Assembly: GCA_030077755.1 (NCBI GenBank)
Contig: JAQJZZ010000010.1
Location: 3,286,001 to 3,350,000, forward strand
Source of the DNA: Filosporella fistucella
Lineage: Eukaryota > Ascomycota > Leotiomycetes > Helotiales
DNA length: 64,000 nt
Direction of reading: 5' to 3'
Shown: one piece after another, positions 24,221 through 34,399 of the stretch
How positions within the stretch are numbered: the stretch's first letter is position 1
How the letters are laid out: each line of letters opens with the position of its first letter
Translations under genes and position numbers: made by a program
The notes under the pieces: generated by a model
What the model was told of the DNA's origin: nothing
The model's database searches: none
What the model saw: the letters and a program-made list of their open reading frames with translations, nothing else

Positions 24221-25066
24221 TGTGCTGCTTGGAACACTATCCTCTTCCCCTTTGGATGAGAGTGAAATGCAAGATACCGTCAAATGTCGAGACCAGCTCA
24301 ATTGTCTAAGATGTTTTAACCCGGGAAACGCGAATTATTTTGAGAACGCGACGGTAACGTCATTTGTCAAGCGAGCCGCCTTGTAATGATTTTCGCGGCT
24401 TGGGATAAATTTAATCACCCAATTCTAAGAGAGAACGGGGACATTGGGAAGCTGATGTCAACGAGAGAAGACTCTCATGTATATACCTGCACTTTTTCTT
24501 TCCACTTTTCACTAATCATTTCTTCTCATAACTTCAATTCTGAGCACTGTCTGGAAACTGGGACAGGGCCATTTTTTCAGCCTCACGCATCACTTGTACA
24601 TCGATCATCCAGCTATTTTCAATTAGAGTTGGAAGTCATGCGAATTAAACTGCTCAGAAGTCTAGCCTATGTAGAAAAGCATAGGAAGTTTGGACATATA
24701 TCAGTATCATAATGTCTCTCAAAACAACATGAATGTGTCCTCTATTCAATCTTCGAAGTTGACTAGGATATATCAGCATAAACAAGTCCGAGGCAAGACA
24801 TATATTTTCTCTTTTCAATGCCCTGAAGCCAAAAGGAGATATATAAGCGTCATAAAGTCCCTCAAGGCGAGATGATATTGTGCTCTGTTCAATAGTCACA
24901 GGTCAAAAAGGTACTTGTGCATGGAACAGCCCCGTGTAGTCTTGACGGACCTGGATCGATTGTACTTCATTGAATGGACGAGGTAGACGTTGGAGTATCA
25001 ATCTCTTTTGCGAGTCATTAATATGGTTCCTCTATCTCCCTTGATTTTCAGGGAACAAACCACTCC
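24221..25066. other. Intergenic, MMM1 upstream
   Basis: 846 bp with no convincing coding sequence, repeat or RNA gene. It includes the MMM1 promoter and the 3' flank of the IFI6-like gene. Confidence 0.4.
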
Positions 25067-25677
25067 CTATGCCCCCAGTCCTTTCATTCCCAATTTCTGA
25101 AACCAGGCGAACCAGCTGCCTTCAATCACATCTCCGATACTGGACTGCCAGGCAGCTGCCCAAGACCCTATTGAAATATAAGCATCGAGATATCTTCAAA
25201 GGCCAAGATGGAGAGAATTTTACCTTCAACGGGACCTAAAGCTGCAAATCCCAAAGCCTCGATCACCCATGGTACCAACAAGTACAAGATGGCGAGTGCA
25301 ACAATTGTAACAACCACGCCTGTCAAGACTGGGTGCTCCTCAACCAGTTTTGCTGCCCCAGCACTAGCTTTGTCAAATGCCTCTTTCATTGCTCCACTCA
25401 TAGCTGTTCCTGCATCGAGGGCTTTGATAAGGGCATCAAGAATGCGGGCTGCAAGGCTCGAGGTCCATGATGAGGTAGAAATTAGACTGTTGACTTGATC
25501 GTCGAGATCAGAACCATGCTTTTCAGTTGTGAAGAGAAGTGCGAGAAGGGACGAAGTAAGCTCTTCTTCAGTCTGAGGGCGCGAAGGAGATTTAGTGAGA
25601 GGTTCAGCGAGATTGTCAGGTTGTTTGCTTCCGATAGAGGCGGGGAAGCAGGGGAAGAGCGACGAGAGAAGATCCAT
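25067..25677 (-). CDS. IFI6/IFI27-like small membrane protein, copy A
   Basis: Fungal relative of the interferon-induced 6-16 (ISG12) family; function in fungi unknown. Exons 25224-25677 and 25067-25167 encode 184 aa. The conserved C-terminal core spans the intron: VVVTIVALAILYLLVPWVIE, then ALGFAALGPVEG, then SWAAAWQSSIGDVIEGSWFA. The intron (56 nt) cuts after the first base of the Gly codon of GPVEG. The N-terminal half (to about residue 120) is Ser/Leu-rich with ARILDALIKALDAG. I chose the Met at 25677; an in-frame Met at 25815 would add 46 residues. It is the 3'-most of three tandem copies on the same strand. Confidence 0.75.
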
Positions 25678-26040
25678 TGCGCTGGAGAAATGCTGCAAGT
25701 CTTGTTGATGTGCTAAAGACGATATGTCGAATTCAAGATAATGTAAAGTCAATGATAAATTTCGAAAGTCAGAGAGAAGGTCGAAGAGGGAAATGTAAGC
25801 AAGAAGCACCTGCACGTTCGGTGTGGCAGCTGTTGGTTGGCGGCCTCTGCTGCAGCCTCTCGACTCCTCACAGATAACAGGTTTGAATACCCATGATCAA
25901 AGATTGGGGCTGAATGGCACTGTGAATTAAGCAGCCAGGAGAGCTTTGGAAGAGAAGAGGAGTAGCTGAAGTATCAATTTCCCTCAGAGCTATCTTACTA
26001 TCCTTCTAGTCTCCTCTTAATCTCATGATCATAACGCTTA
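25678..26040. other. Spacer between IFI6-like copies A and B
   Basis: 363 bp; presumably the promoter of copy A. If copy A starts at 25815 the first 138 bp are coding. Confidence 0.4.
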
Positions 26041-26334
26041 TCATTTTGAGCCCTTTCCACCTAACCCTTTTGTGCCCAATCTCTGGGCCCTAGAAAACCA
26101 ACTTCCTTTCGGCACATTGCCCATTTTCGATTGTTGGCGAGTAGCCCAAGAATCTATTCGAACATTAATATGATGATTCCTGCGCCGAATAAACCAAAAC
26201 AGCTCACCACCAACAGGGCCTGAGGGTGCAAAGCCTAGAGCCTTAATGGCCCATCGTGCCAGGACATAGCATGTTGTTAATGCACCAACGGTTACGACTA
26301 CCCGCTTCATAATTAGAGATTCATCCAGATACAT
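26041..26334 (-). CDS. IFI6/IFI27-like protein, copy B (short, diverged)
   Basis: Second tandem copy, reduced to about 79 aa. Exons 26208-26334 and 26041-26153. It keeps the core VVVTVGALTTCYVLARWAIK, ALGFAPSGPVGG, then after the intron SWATRQQSKMGNVPKGSWF. The 54-nt intron is at exactly the same codon phase as in copies A and C and contains no in-frame stop, so unspliced message stays open. The second half has lost most of the small-residue pattern seen in A (TRQQSK for AAWQSS) and ends in a basic tail KGLGGKGSK. The N-terminal domain of A and C is missing; the start is uncertain (26334 or 26310, or upstream at 26409). Likely a degenerating copy. Confidence 0.55.
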   Translation of the reverse strand: MYLDESLIMKRVVVTVGALTTCYVLARWAIKALGFAPSGPVGGELFWFIRRRNHHINVRIDSWATRQQSKMGNVPKGSWFSRAQRLGTKGLGGKGSK

Positions 26335-26563
26335 TATGTTGGAAAACCCGGAGATCGTTTGTTTTGATACACAGAAACGGCTGTGTTGAGAGTGGGGGAA
26401 GAGAAACAAGTGAATATCGAATGGTTTTCATGTCTGATGGAAAGGAAACTCGAAGATTGTAGAGGTTGAAGCGCGCATACTCGGTGTGGCAGCGGTTGGT
26501 TTGAGGCCGTTTATGCAGCCTTCCGACCTCGACGAGGCCACCAACAGGAGGCTCAGACATTAT

Positions 26564-27135
26564 CTACAGCACAGCCTTCACACCCACCATGCCAACACGT
26601 TGAAAAATAGAAAAGAGGCTCCCGGCTGGTACATCTTTCAAGCCTGCCTGCCAATTTGCTGCCCATGTTCCTGGATATTGTGTCAACTATTGGTGTTCGT
26701 AATTGCTCCCCTTATGGGTTGGACCTGGATAAGAAAACCAGAAAACAGAAAACAAGAAGGAATATTGATACCTTTGACAGGGCCCATGGCCGCGAATCCC
26801 AAGATGTCGATCATTATCGGCAGCACCTCAGAAAGTATCACCAAGGCAACAATCGTCTTTAGGACTTTGCTAGTCATGGGATACTCTTTCTTAAAGTCTT
26901 TTGCAGCAACCGTGGCGACATCAAAAGCCTTGAGGAGAGCACCTGTAAGTGGCTTTCCTGGTTCCAGAAGAAGAACTAGTCCAGCGAGAAGTTCTTGGGC
27001 TAGGGCCTGGGAGGGAGGAAGGAATGATATTTGATGTCTAATTGGAGCAGAAAATGTTGAGCTTGAGAGTTGGTGGAGTATATTTTTCGTGATTTGGTCG
27101 ATTGAAGCAGGCATAGAAGACTTGGCTGATGCCAT
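26564..27135 (-). CDS. IFI6/IFI27-like small membrane protein, copy C
   Basis: Third tandem copy. Exons 26772-27135 and 26564-26670 encode 156 aa. The N-terminal half (PASIDQITKNILHQLSSS, LLAGLVLLLEPGKPLTGALL) parallels copy A (ARILDALIKALDAGTAMSGA). The core is VLKTIVALVILSEVLPIMI, DILGFAAMGPVKG, then across a 101-nt intron TWAANWQAGLKDVPAGSLFS. The same phase-1 intron in the Gly codon links it to A and B by duplication. The start was taken at MASAKSSMP; an upstream in-frame Met at 27219 is possible and would add a hydrophobic, signal-like leader. Probably an organelle or membrane protein, with role unknown. Confidence 0.75.
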
Positions 27136-27483
27136 GTTGATAGAAGCGATGGCTTTCGGAAGTGAAGTTCCTACTAGAAAATTGAGGGTAAAGAAGGAAA
27201 ACGAAAGCTGAGGTTGCAAGGAGACGAGGGAGAGGGGGTGGTGTCAAGATCCAATCGAGGCTGATCTTTAGCCGCTGTGATATGTTGGTTCAAAGTGGTT
27301 GCGCCGCCAGAGGGTCAGGCAGGATTGATATTGCCTTGTCACGTGGCCTAAGCTGGTGAATGCAAATTCTCTGATCAGTCTGGAAATCATATCCAATAAG
27401 ATAATTTCAGTAAACATTAGCTAAGATCGAATAGCAGAAATCGTACACAGAAGGTAGAGTGCCGGCCCTCCTCCGAAATCTAG
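27136..27483. other. Spacer between IFI6-like copy C and the permease
   Basis: 348 bp, containing the copy C promoter and the 3' end of the NCS1 permease gene. No other feature seen. Confidence 0.45.
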
Positions 27484-29479
27484 TCAAGATTGAACCTCTA
27501 CAGGCTGCTTCGTGTCAAGACCTTTCTCAGCGCGACTACTGTCATCATCCGTACCCTCATTTCCGTTGGCCACTCCCTCAACCACCTCGGTGTCACCATG
27601 AATAACTTCTGGAATCAGAGTTCGTCTATCCGGAAAGATAATGTTTAGAACGTAATATAGCACACATGCAGCCACGAATCCATACAACCAGTTTATGGCG
27701 AATAGATTGGACAATGCTGTGGGAATGTGGACATTGCCTGGTGTTACCTTGTGAGCCAAAGCTGGCAACATCGGAATGATGACCAGAATCATGATAACCA
27801 ATGAACGCCAATTCTGCTGAGGTCAGCTTCGGAACTTTCACTAACAGGAAAGCAACATGTAGACCTACACATTTGCCATATATTCCCTCAGGATCGTAGA
27901 GTGCTGGGACATCAACCTTTCTCTTCTTGATGAACCAGTAATCCGTGAGCATGATTCCCGCGATCGGTGCCATGAATACCGCGTATGCCGACATAAAGTT
28001 GAGGAAGGTTTTGGCGTTCGATAGTATGATCCATGGTACCATGCCCCACCCTCCAACAAGCATTGCGAATATGACTCCTCGACGAATGTTGAAATACTTC
28101 GGGAAGAGCGATGTAATGTCTTTCTCAAAGTTAGATAAAAATTTTCGATAGGACGGTGAAGACGTTACCATTTCCGAAAGACACAGAATTAGCTGAGATA
28201 TTGACGCAGATTTGTGCAAGGCACCAGAGCGTAGCACAGAAAAAAGCAGCAGCACGACCACCGGAGCTTCCTTGCCATTGAGCTATGATGTCCAGTGGGC
28301 TCCAGAGCACTTTTCCATATAGAGGTTTCGACGCACTTGCACCGACAACACCGAAGATACTGACCACAATCTTGAAGATTGGGATGAATGGCAATTGCCA
28401 CCATTGAGAGCCTGATTTTCTCGCAAAGCGAGAGAAGTCTGGTATATTGACGGCAAGTGTAGAAAATCCTCCGGTAATTGAGGTCATGCTTGAGAGCCAT
28501 AGCCAGGCACGAGCAGAGCCTGCTACGGAAGATTTCTGGTCCCAGTAGTTTGGAGCGTCCTTTGCTGCCACGGCGAGATATATAACCATACCAAGCGCCA
28601 TTGGTGGAACAAGGATCGTTTTGGCCAAGAACATCCATTTCAACTTCTCTGTTCGTATGAATAGGAAAGGGGTCTGCACGACGTGATATATGAAGTATGA
28701 TATCATGCCCTTTGTGGTGATGCCTGCAGACAGCGGCAAGGAGTTGTGGAGAAACGCGTATGAAGGCCAAATCGCTGTAATCATCTGAGTAATAGCTGTT
28801 GCTCCACCAGCACTTCTACGCAGGAGTCAGTATACGAAACGTCTAGTATCACATTTATATAGGCGCAAGACTAGGGTGCATTCGGGGGATCCGACTGGAA
28901 GAACAGGGTTCGACGTACTGAACTCCGAACCAAAACAATGCAAGAATTCCACGAGACAAGACACAAAAATAACTTAGCCAATAGCCGTAGCTAGCCCGTA
29001 TAGCAATTGGGAATGGCTGTAGACGTTAGTTCCATTTCAGAGGTGTTATCAGATTTCCACTAACAATGTGAAGGTCTGATCCAATTGCACCATTCATTAC
29101 AGTCGGGATTGCGTTGCACATGGCAGCCACGAATACAATCCAGATGGCATCACTAGGCGACAAGCCCAGAGCCACAACAGCCGCTCCATTAGCCCATGTA
29201 GAGTATGTAACTAAATCAGAAAACCAGTACAAGACGAAGGTGACACCGCTCCACGTCCTTCTGTCTGGATGTTAGTGCTGGCCGATATATTATGCCGGAT
29301 TCATTACTTCTCGACGGGGACGGGGTCCTGATCTGCTAATTGTCAACGAATAACTAGTCAACTACGGTACACAGAAGCATACCTGCATTGCTCCAAACAT
29401 GATCTGGTGCTAAAGTGCTGTTTTGCTTAGGAAGTTTCCAAGAGAAACTGCGCACCGATTCCCCTGCCCTCTCAAACAT
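27484..29479 (-). CDS. NCS1-family nucleobase/allantoin-type permease (Fur subfamily)
   Basis: Plasma-membrane symporter of the nucleobase-cation-symport-1 family, Fur branch (uracil, allantoin, uric acid and related substrates). Seven exons join in frame: 29383-29479, 29308-29335 (28 nt), 29065-29260, 28919-29016, 28169-28815, 27869-28119 and 27484-27813; 548 aa. Signature pieces: RTWSGVTFVLYWFSDLVTYS, NGAIGSDLHIPFPIAIRASY, LSRGILALFWFGVQSAGG, NIPDFSRFARKSGSQWW, ISANSVSFGNDITSLFPKY and MLTDYWFIKKRKVDVPALYD. About 12 hydrophobic segments and an acidic C-terminal tail (EGVANGNEGTDDDS) fit the family. It is divergent from a Zn2Cys6 regulator. Exact substrate is not decidable from sequence alone. 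Confidence 0.9.
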
Positions 29480-30067
29480 AGTTGGGCGATGAAAATTGAG
29501 TGTAGGGAAAGAAGAGCCACATCAAGCTTATAAGAGTGGTGGGCCAGCATATAGAAGGGATTTATATCTGCAGCTTACCTTTCCATGGTTCACCATACGT
29601 CGGAGTGACCCCAGCTTACCTCTGGCAATCTATTGCGGGCCATGGCTAAGATGTGGAGATAGCGACCTAACGATGGGATATCAGATATCAGATAACATGT
29701 GCGAATATAGTGGACCTTAGCATATTCAATATCAATCGTTGTCTTGGTGCTATCGAGGCTATGTAAATGTCAAAAGTGGAGAGAAGACTGCCAGTACCAA
29801 AAAACGACACGGGAATGCCAAGATCTTCGGCCGAGCTCATTCCCGAAGATAACGCCTCTCGTGGTTTTCTTTGCTCAACCTACCTAGGTAATCTTCAAAT
29901 TCCACATCGTGAGTTCGCCGGATGCCGTACCAGATACTGCGGGATAAAGACTGCTTTACTCGTATGGCTGTGAAGACGCGAAAACTTGGCGCCGAAAAAC
30001 CGGCCGTGATCCTGTTCAACAGCCTCGTTTTCCAGTCTCCCGCTGGTACTCCCATACACTCAACAAC
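29480..30067. promoter_or_regulatory. Divergent promoter, NCS1 permease / Zn2Cys6 regulator
   Basis: 588 bp between start codons. It contains a compact GATA array at 29677-29696 (GATATCAGATATCAGATAAC), a 7-nt unit repeated. The last copy fits HGATAR (AGATAA), the site of AreA-type GATA factors in nitrogen control. Function is inferred. Confidence 0.45.
29677..29696 (+). promoter_or_regulatory. Tandem GATA motif array
   Basis: Three GATA cores spaced 7 nt apart, the third being AGATAA. Seen directly; nitrogen control is inference from known AreA regulation of fungal purine/allantoin permeases. Confidence 0.45.
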
Positions 30068-33000
30068 ATGTCACGGAGACCCCAGACTTGTGCTGATTGT
30101 GCAAGGAGAAAGATCAAGTGCAACAAAGTCATCCCGTGTGACAATTGTCAAAAAAGGCACGTGATGTCAGCCTATGCTCGTGACCTGTAACATACTTCAA
30201 GATGTTTGCAACGTACTAACCTCTCTACCAGGGGATGTGCAAATCTATGTCGCCGAGCTGATGTATCCCATTCTGCTGAGAAGCGCGGTACATCTACTGA
30301 AGCAGTTGCATCGTTGCCAGCTCCAGCCCATACCACGGCTTCAGCACAGCAGCAACCTATAAACGAAAGAATTTTGAGTTTGGTAACTACTCTGGCGGAA
30401 AGGGTTGAGCATCTCGAAGCAAAGCTCGATGGTGAACCGTCTCGGAAACGATCGATGATTGATCCTCGTCTCGAAAATCCGTCCAGGGAAGCTACCACTT
30501 TCTCGCTGCACCAGGATTTTGAACGCCCAGCTAAGCATGCCAAAAGGAATCGAGGACACTTACACAATTCTGCCATCAATAGCCAGTCACTTGATATGAA
30601 CCTAGAGGAGGAATCTAGCTCTGGCCAAAATGATTCGGAGACCGAAGTAGAGGATGCAGCCACGGTCCTTGAGTTCCTCGCGTGGGGCAGAGTGAAAGAT
30701 AGTAGTCTCACAAATGGTATCAGAGAAGTTCCCCCTGGTCATGATCCAACAATATCGGCAGAAAGGGACGTGATCCAAGCTGCCCAGGCGTGGGGTAGCT
30801 CACCATCCTCATTTACCGGAGGAGCTATATCAATTGAGACACCGCAAATATTCCAAATGCAGGATTTACTTCCTTCCAAATCACAAATGTATTCTCTTTT
30901 CGACTACCACGCCACTTGGCTTCTCTTCATGCATTGTTCTTTTCACGCTCCAACAGTCAGGCAAGAGCTTGAGGAATTTTACGACCGAGATAATGGGAAT
31001 ATTCAACCGACAAGTAGTGGGTTGCAGTGGATAGCACTGCTGTTCTCTATAATCTGCGGAAGTATTACTTGTGGAAAACCTGCTCAAGTACTGAAGTGGG
31101 GATACTGCGAAGGTAAATTCCTGTTCATGTACCCTTGAATCGTAGCTGATCTGATAGATGACCAGAGCATTTTGTCTAAAAAGTGGTATCAGGCATTTCT
31201 TGATTGTCTGAATGCGGCAAGATACCAGCAATACCATAATGGTAGGTGCAATACTGCTCCCCCAATTTGGCTGAGAAGCTTTGAATTGACAGAGATAGTG
31301 TATGGCGTACAAGCAATAACAACCTCCACCATCGCTGCTCACATTTTGGGGTATTGTAAAATCTCCCCCTTTCTGGAGCATGTTTGCTGAATTCTGTAGC
31401 TTCTCAAACACTCAATCTGTGCTTCTTGCTTCTGGTGTGAGAATAGCTCAATCGATTGGGTTACACAGACTTAGCAAACCAAGGCGAAATTCTGGATCAA
31501 ATGATGACCAATTGGTGGGTACCATCAAGAAGGAGGTCGGTCGTAGAGTATGGCAACAACTTGCTACCCAGGATTGGTTCTCCGTGCCTTTCTCGGAAAC
31601 ATACTGTGAGTTTTCAACACAGTGTGAATGTACCATGAGTTAAGTCGATTTCGGCACTAAGGTATTTCTCAGGTGTGAACCCGCTTCACTTCTCAACCTG
31701 CCCGCCTAGGCATTGCGATGAAGAGACAATGAGGCCCGTCTCCCTTACATATCCTACCATGACGGTTTATGGTAATTTTCTTTTTCAAATCGCTTCTCTT
31801 ATGCCGGCTTTACAAGATTGCACATCGGAAGCACATACACCTGAGACAAAATATGATCAGGTTCTTCGATTCGACAAAATGATGAGAGACCTCGTTATGT
31901 CACAATTGCCATCATGTCTGAACAGTCAGACAGATATTGTCCCCGACTGGCCACCTTTTGTAGCACTCGCACGCCGATGTCTTACCATCACTTCAGCTCA
32001 CAAGATAATCGTATATTTATGAAGATTCTACCATTAAGATCGTTGTGACTGATGTAACTCAGATGATCCATCGCCGTTTCCTTGGAATGAGTTTTCATGA
32101 CAAAAGATTTGCCTTCACGAGAAGAAGTAAGTTGATCCAAGAATTGAGATTCTGTACACAGCCCATTGCAGTTTGCCGCTGCAAAAGTCGTAGGCTAACT
32201 GTGGGAAGCGTGTTTGGCCGCCGCCAAAACGATCATAAACGAGATGAAGAAGGATCTTCCTGAAGATAGCCCTATTCTATGTAAGCTCTTGCGAAAATGT
32301 CTTATTTCAAGAGCCCTTCCATTGTTGAAGGATTCTTGACCTCTGTCCGTACATGTAGAATGCTGATTAGAATTTGCAGGGACAACCCAAGCGTTTTCAG
32401 TAGCAGCAGCAGTAAGTGTTCGAATCAATGGACTCATCATTAGTCTAATGACATCAGATCATTCTATCTTTAGATAATTTCAATCGTCGTCAATCTTCCC
32501 ACGAGTACGAGGAGCATCGGGGATTGATCAAAGACACAATCTCCGTGCTCTCTGCCAGCACTGGGGTCAGTTCAATCGCGGCTCGTGGCACCCGACTCCT
32601 GTCAGATCTGTTAGCTGAAGAATATATGCATAATCAACACAGCTACCGAAACTCAGGAATTGATGGCCAGGGAGGCACCGATGCTATACCACCCGCTAAA
32701 AGATCGGAAAATAGTCTCGACGTGGCAGCTTTTGTCAAGAAGTTCTGTGAGATCGACCAGACCATTTCAGGCAATTCCCCGGCAGCTGCATGTCACATGC
32801 CGTTGTGGTTGCAACAAGAAGAGCAATATATGGTAGATTTGAGGTACAATCCTATTGCCAACAGTACCACGCCAAGCTATAGAACGGATAAACGATATCA
32901 TCCTCACACTTTCCACGAACAACAAATGACGGTTCCTAGTGACATACAGGGATATGGCTACTTAGAGACACGCTCCCGACGAAACAATCCGCAAGTGGAC

Positions 33001-33093
33001 ACTTTCGCCCAACAGTTATCGGACTCATTCGACATTAGAAGTGGCAATTGGTTTGATGATTTACTAGGTTTAGCGCCATCAAATTCTATCTGA
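30068..33093 (+). CDS. Zn2Cys6 fungal transcription factor
   Basis: Putative pathway regulator. The start gives TCADCARRKIKCNKVIPCDN, then CQKR, and after an intron GCANLCRR: six zinc-binding Cys in C-x2-C-x6-C-x6-C-x2-C-x6-C-like spacing. To keep this frame the first intron must start with GC (AG|GCACGT at 30157) and end at 30231, a rare GC-AG intron. A coiled-coil-like ILSLVTTLAERVEHLEAKLD follows. The middle-homology domain is split over several exons: YQAFLDCLNAARYQQYHN, VRIAQSIGLHRL, EVGRRVWQQLATQDWF and WPPFVALARRCLTITSAHKI. About eight short introns. The C-terminus is polar, ending SGNWFDDLLGLAPSNSI. It sits between the permease and the hydrolase/dioxygenase pair. Confidence 0.85.
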
Positions 33094-33183
33094 TGTGACC
33101 TGGATCTGGGAAAGATCCACCAGCCGTGCTCAACATTATGAATAGTATTTACACTCTTCCCTCCGTTTCTGATACATGAGGGC

Positions 33184-33990
33184 TCAGATTGTTTTGAGAA
33201 TTGCTTCCACGGCCTTTACAACCCCTTCCGTGTCCTCAAGCACTTGTTGATGGCCAGAATTCACGATCTCCAGAAAGATTTTGCCATCATGTCCCCCTAT
33301 CAATCCCTTCAGTTCCTCCGATCTCGATACAGGAGAAATGAGATCTTGATTTCCCGCGATGAGAACTGTTGGGCATCTGATGGAAGAATAGTCGGGGTCG
33401 ATATGAGTTTTAGAGCACACAGCTTCACATGTAGCGGCATATCCTTCTGCGTCCTGGCAACTGATCATCTGTCTGACGATTGTCTTCACAAGATCAGATG
33501 AACTTGGCGCAACGTTATTGGCGACAGTTGAATCTCTAATGCCCTCGATTCCGTTCCTCGCCATTTTTGCAAGTCCAGTCATCCGCTCTACGACTGCTGG
33601 AATGTGCGAAGCTGAGCGTCCAGGACCTATGAGAACAAGTGCTCGGGTTGGAGAAACAGAAGCATAATGCATTGCAACTATACTTCCTAACGAGTGTCCT
33701 ACTAGAATTGGAAAGTCCTGCGAATGTCTCGAATCCAAAATTGATCTAAGGTCTGAGACGAAGCCTGTTATCGTTGGTGGTAATCCAAATGTGCTAAATC
33801 CAGAGCCAGGAAAATCGAACCGCAACAGCGTGAAGCGTGAAGAGAAGTGTTTGACCAAAGGCTGGAATGCGTTTGTGGAGCCTCCTAAGCCATGCATCAG
33901 AACCATGAGCGGGCCTGTACCACACTCTTCCACAAAAATCCTCGAGCCGTTAGGTGTGGTGTGGTAGTAGCTCTTGGAATTGTCCGACAT
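33184..33990 (-). CDS. Alpha/beta hydrolase, enol-lactonase/RutD-like
   Basis: Alpha/beta-hydrolase fold enzyme of unknown substrate. Intronless, 268 aa from the chosen start MSDNSKSYYHTT; an upstream in-frame Met at 34014 would add eight residues. The oxyanion region is LMVLMHGLGGS, the nucleophile elbow is LVGHSLGS (Ser near residue 100), the acid lies in LIAGNQDLISP and the catalytic His in IVNSGHQQVLED. The small helical cap and length resemble 3-oxoadipate enol-lactonase and RutD-type hydrolases of ring catabolism. It is divergent from the XanA-like dioxygenase gene, with 409 bp between starts, which suggests a shared pathway; this is inference. Confidence 0.85.
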   Translation of the reverse strand: MSDNSKSYYHTTPNGSRIFVEECGTGPLMVLMHGLGGSTNAFQPLVKHFSSRFTLLRFDFPGSGFSTFGLPPTITGFVSDLRSILDSRHSQDFPILVGHSLGSIVAMHYASVSPTRALVLIGPGRSASHIPAVVERMTGLAKMARNGIEGIRDSTVANNVAPSSSDLVKTIVRQMISCQDAEGYAATCEAVCSKTHIDPDYSSIRCPTVLIAGNQDLISPVSRSEELKGLIGGHDGKIFLEIVNSGHQQVLEDTEGVVKAVEAILKTI

Positions 33991-34399
33991 TGTGAGGCAG
34001 TTTGCCAATGGCACGTGATGCTGGATTGGGACCTAAGACCCGGAGAGTGATGCTATTTATGTCGCTTTCTTTGAGGCACGCAAGCTCTAGAACTCGCGGA
34101 CATTTTGATGTGTTTCATTCCATATCATCCGAACTCTCGGCCGAGGCGTTCCTTCTTATCAAAGGGTGGGGTTCGACCGAACTTGCAGGTAGATCGGTAA
34201 TAATCGTCTCCCCAAGTGTCCTCTTCTTATCAAGATATGCGGCCGAGCTGTTCTGCTTACCCAGGCCGTACCCTAACGACGATTCTTGAGCCTCGAACAT
34301 TATGAAGTCCATCTTCTATTTCATATCCTCACACCCTTTACCTGCCACTCGTTCACGTCGATGGATACTGGAAACATTTTTCGAAAAGTATAGCACACT
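33991..34399. promoter_or_regulatory. Divergent promoter, hydrolase / XanA-like dioxygenase
   Basis: 409 bp. CTTCTTATCAA occurs twice, at about 34152-34162 and 34223-34233. Read on the minus strand each contains TGATAA, an HGATAR GATA-factor site. No other gene is seen. Confidence 0.45.
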
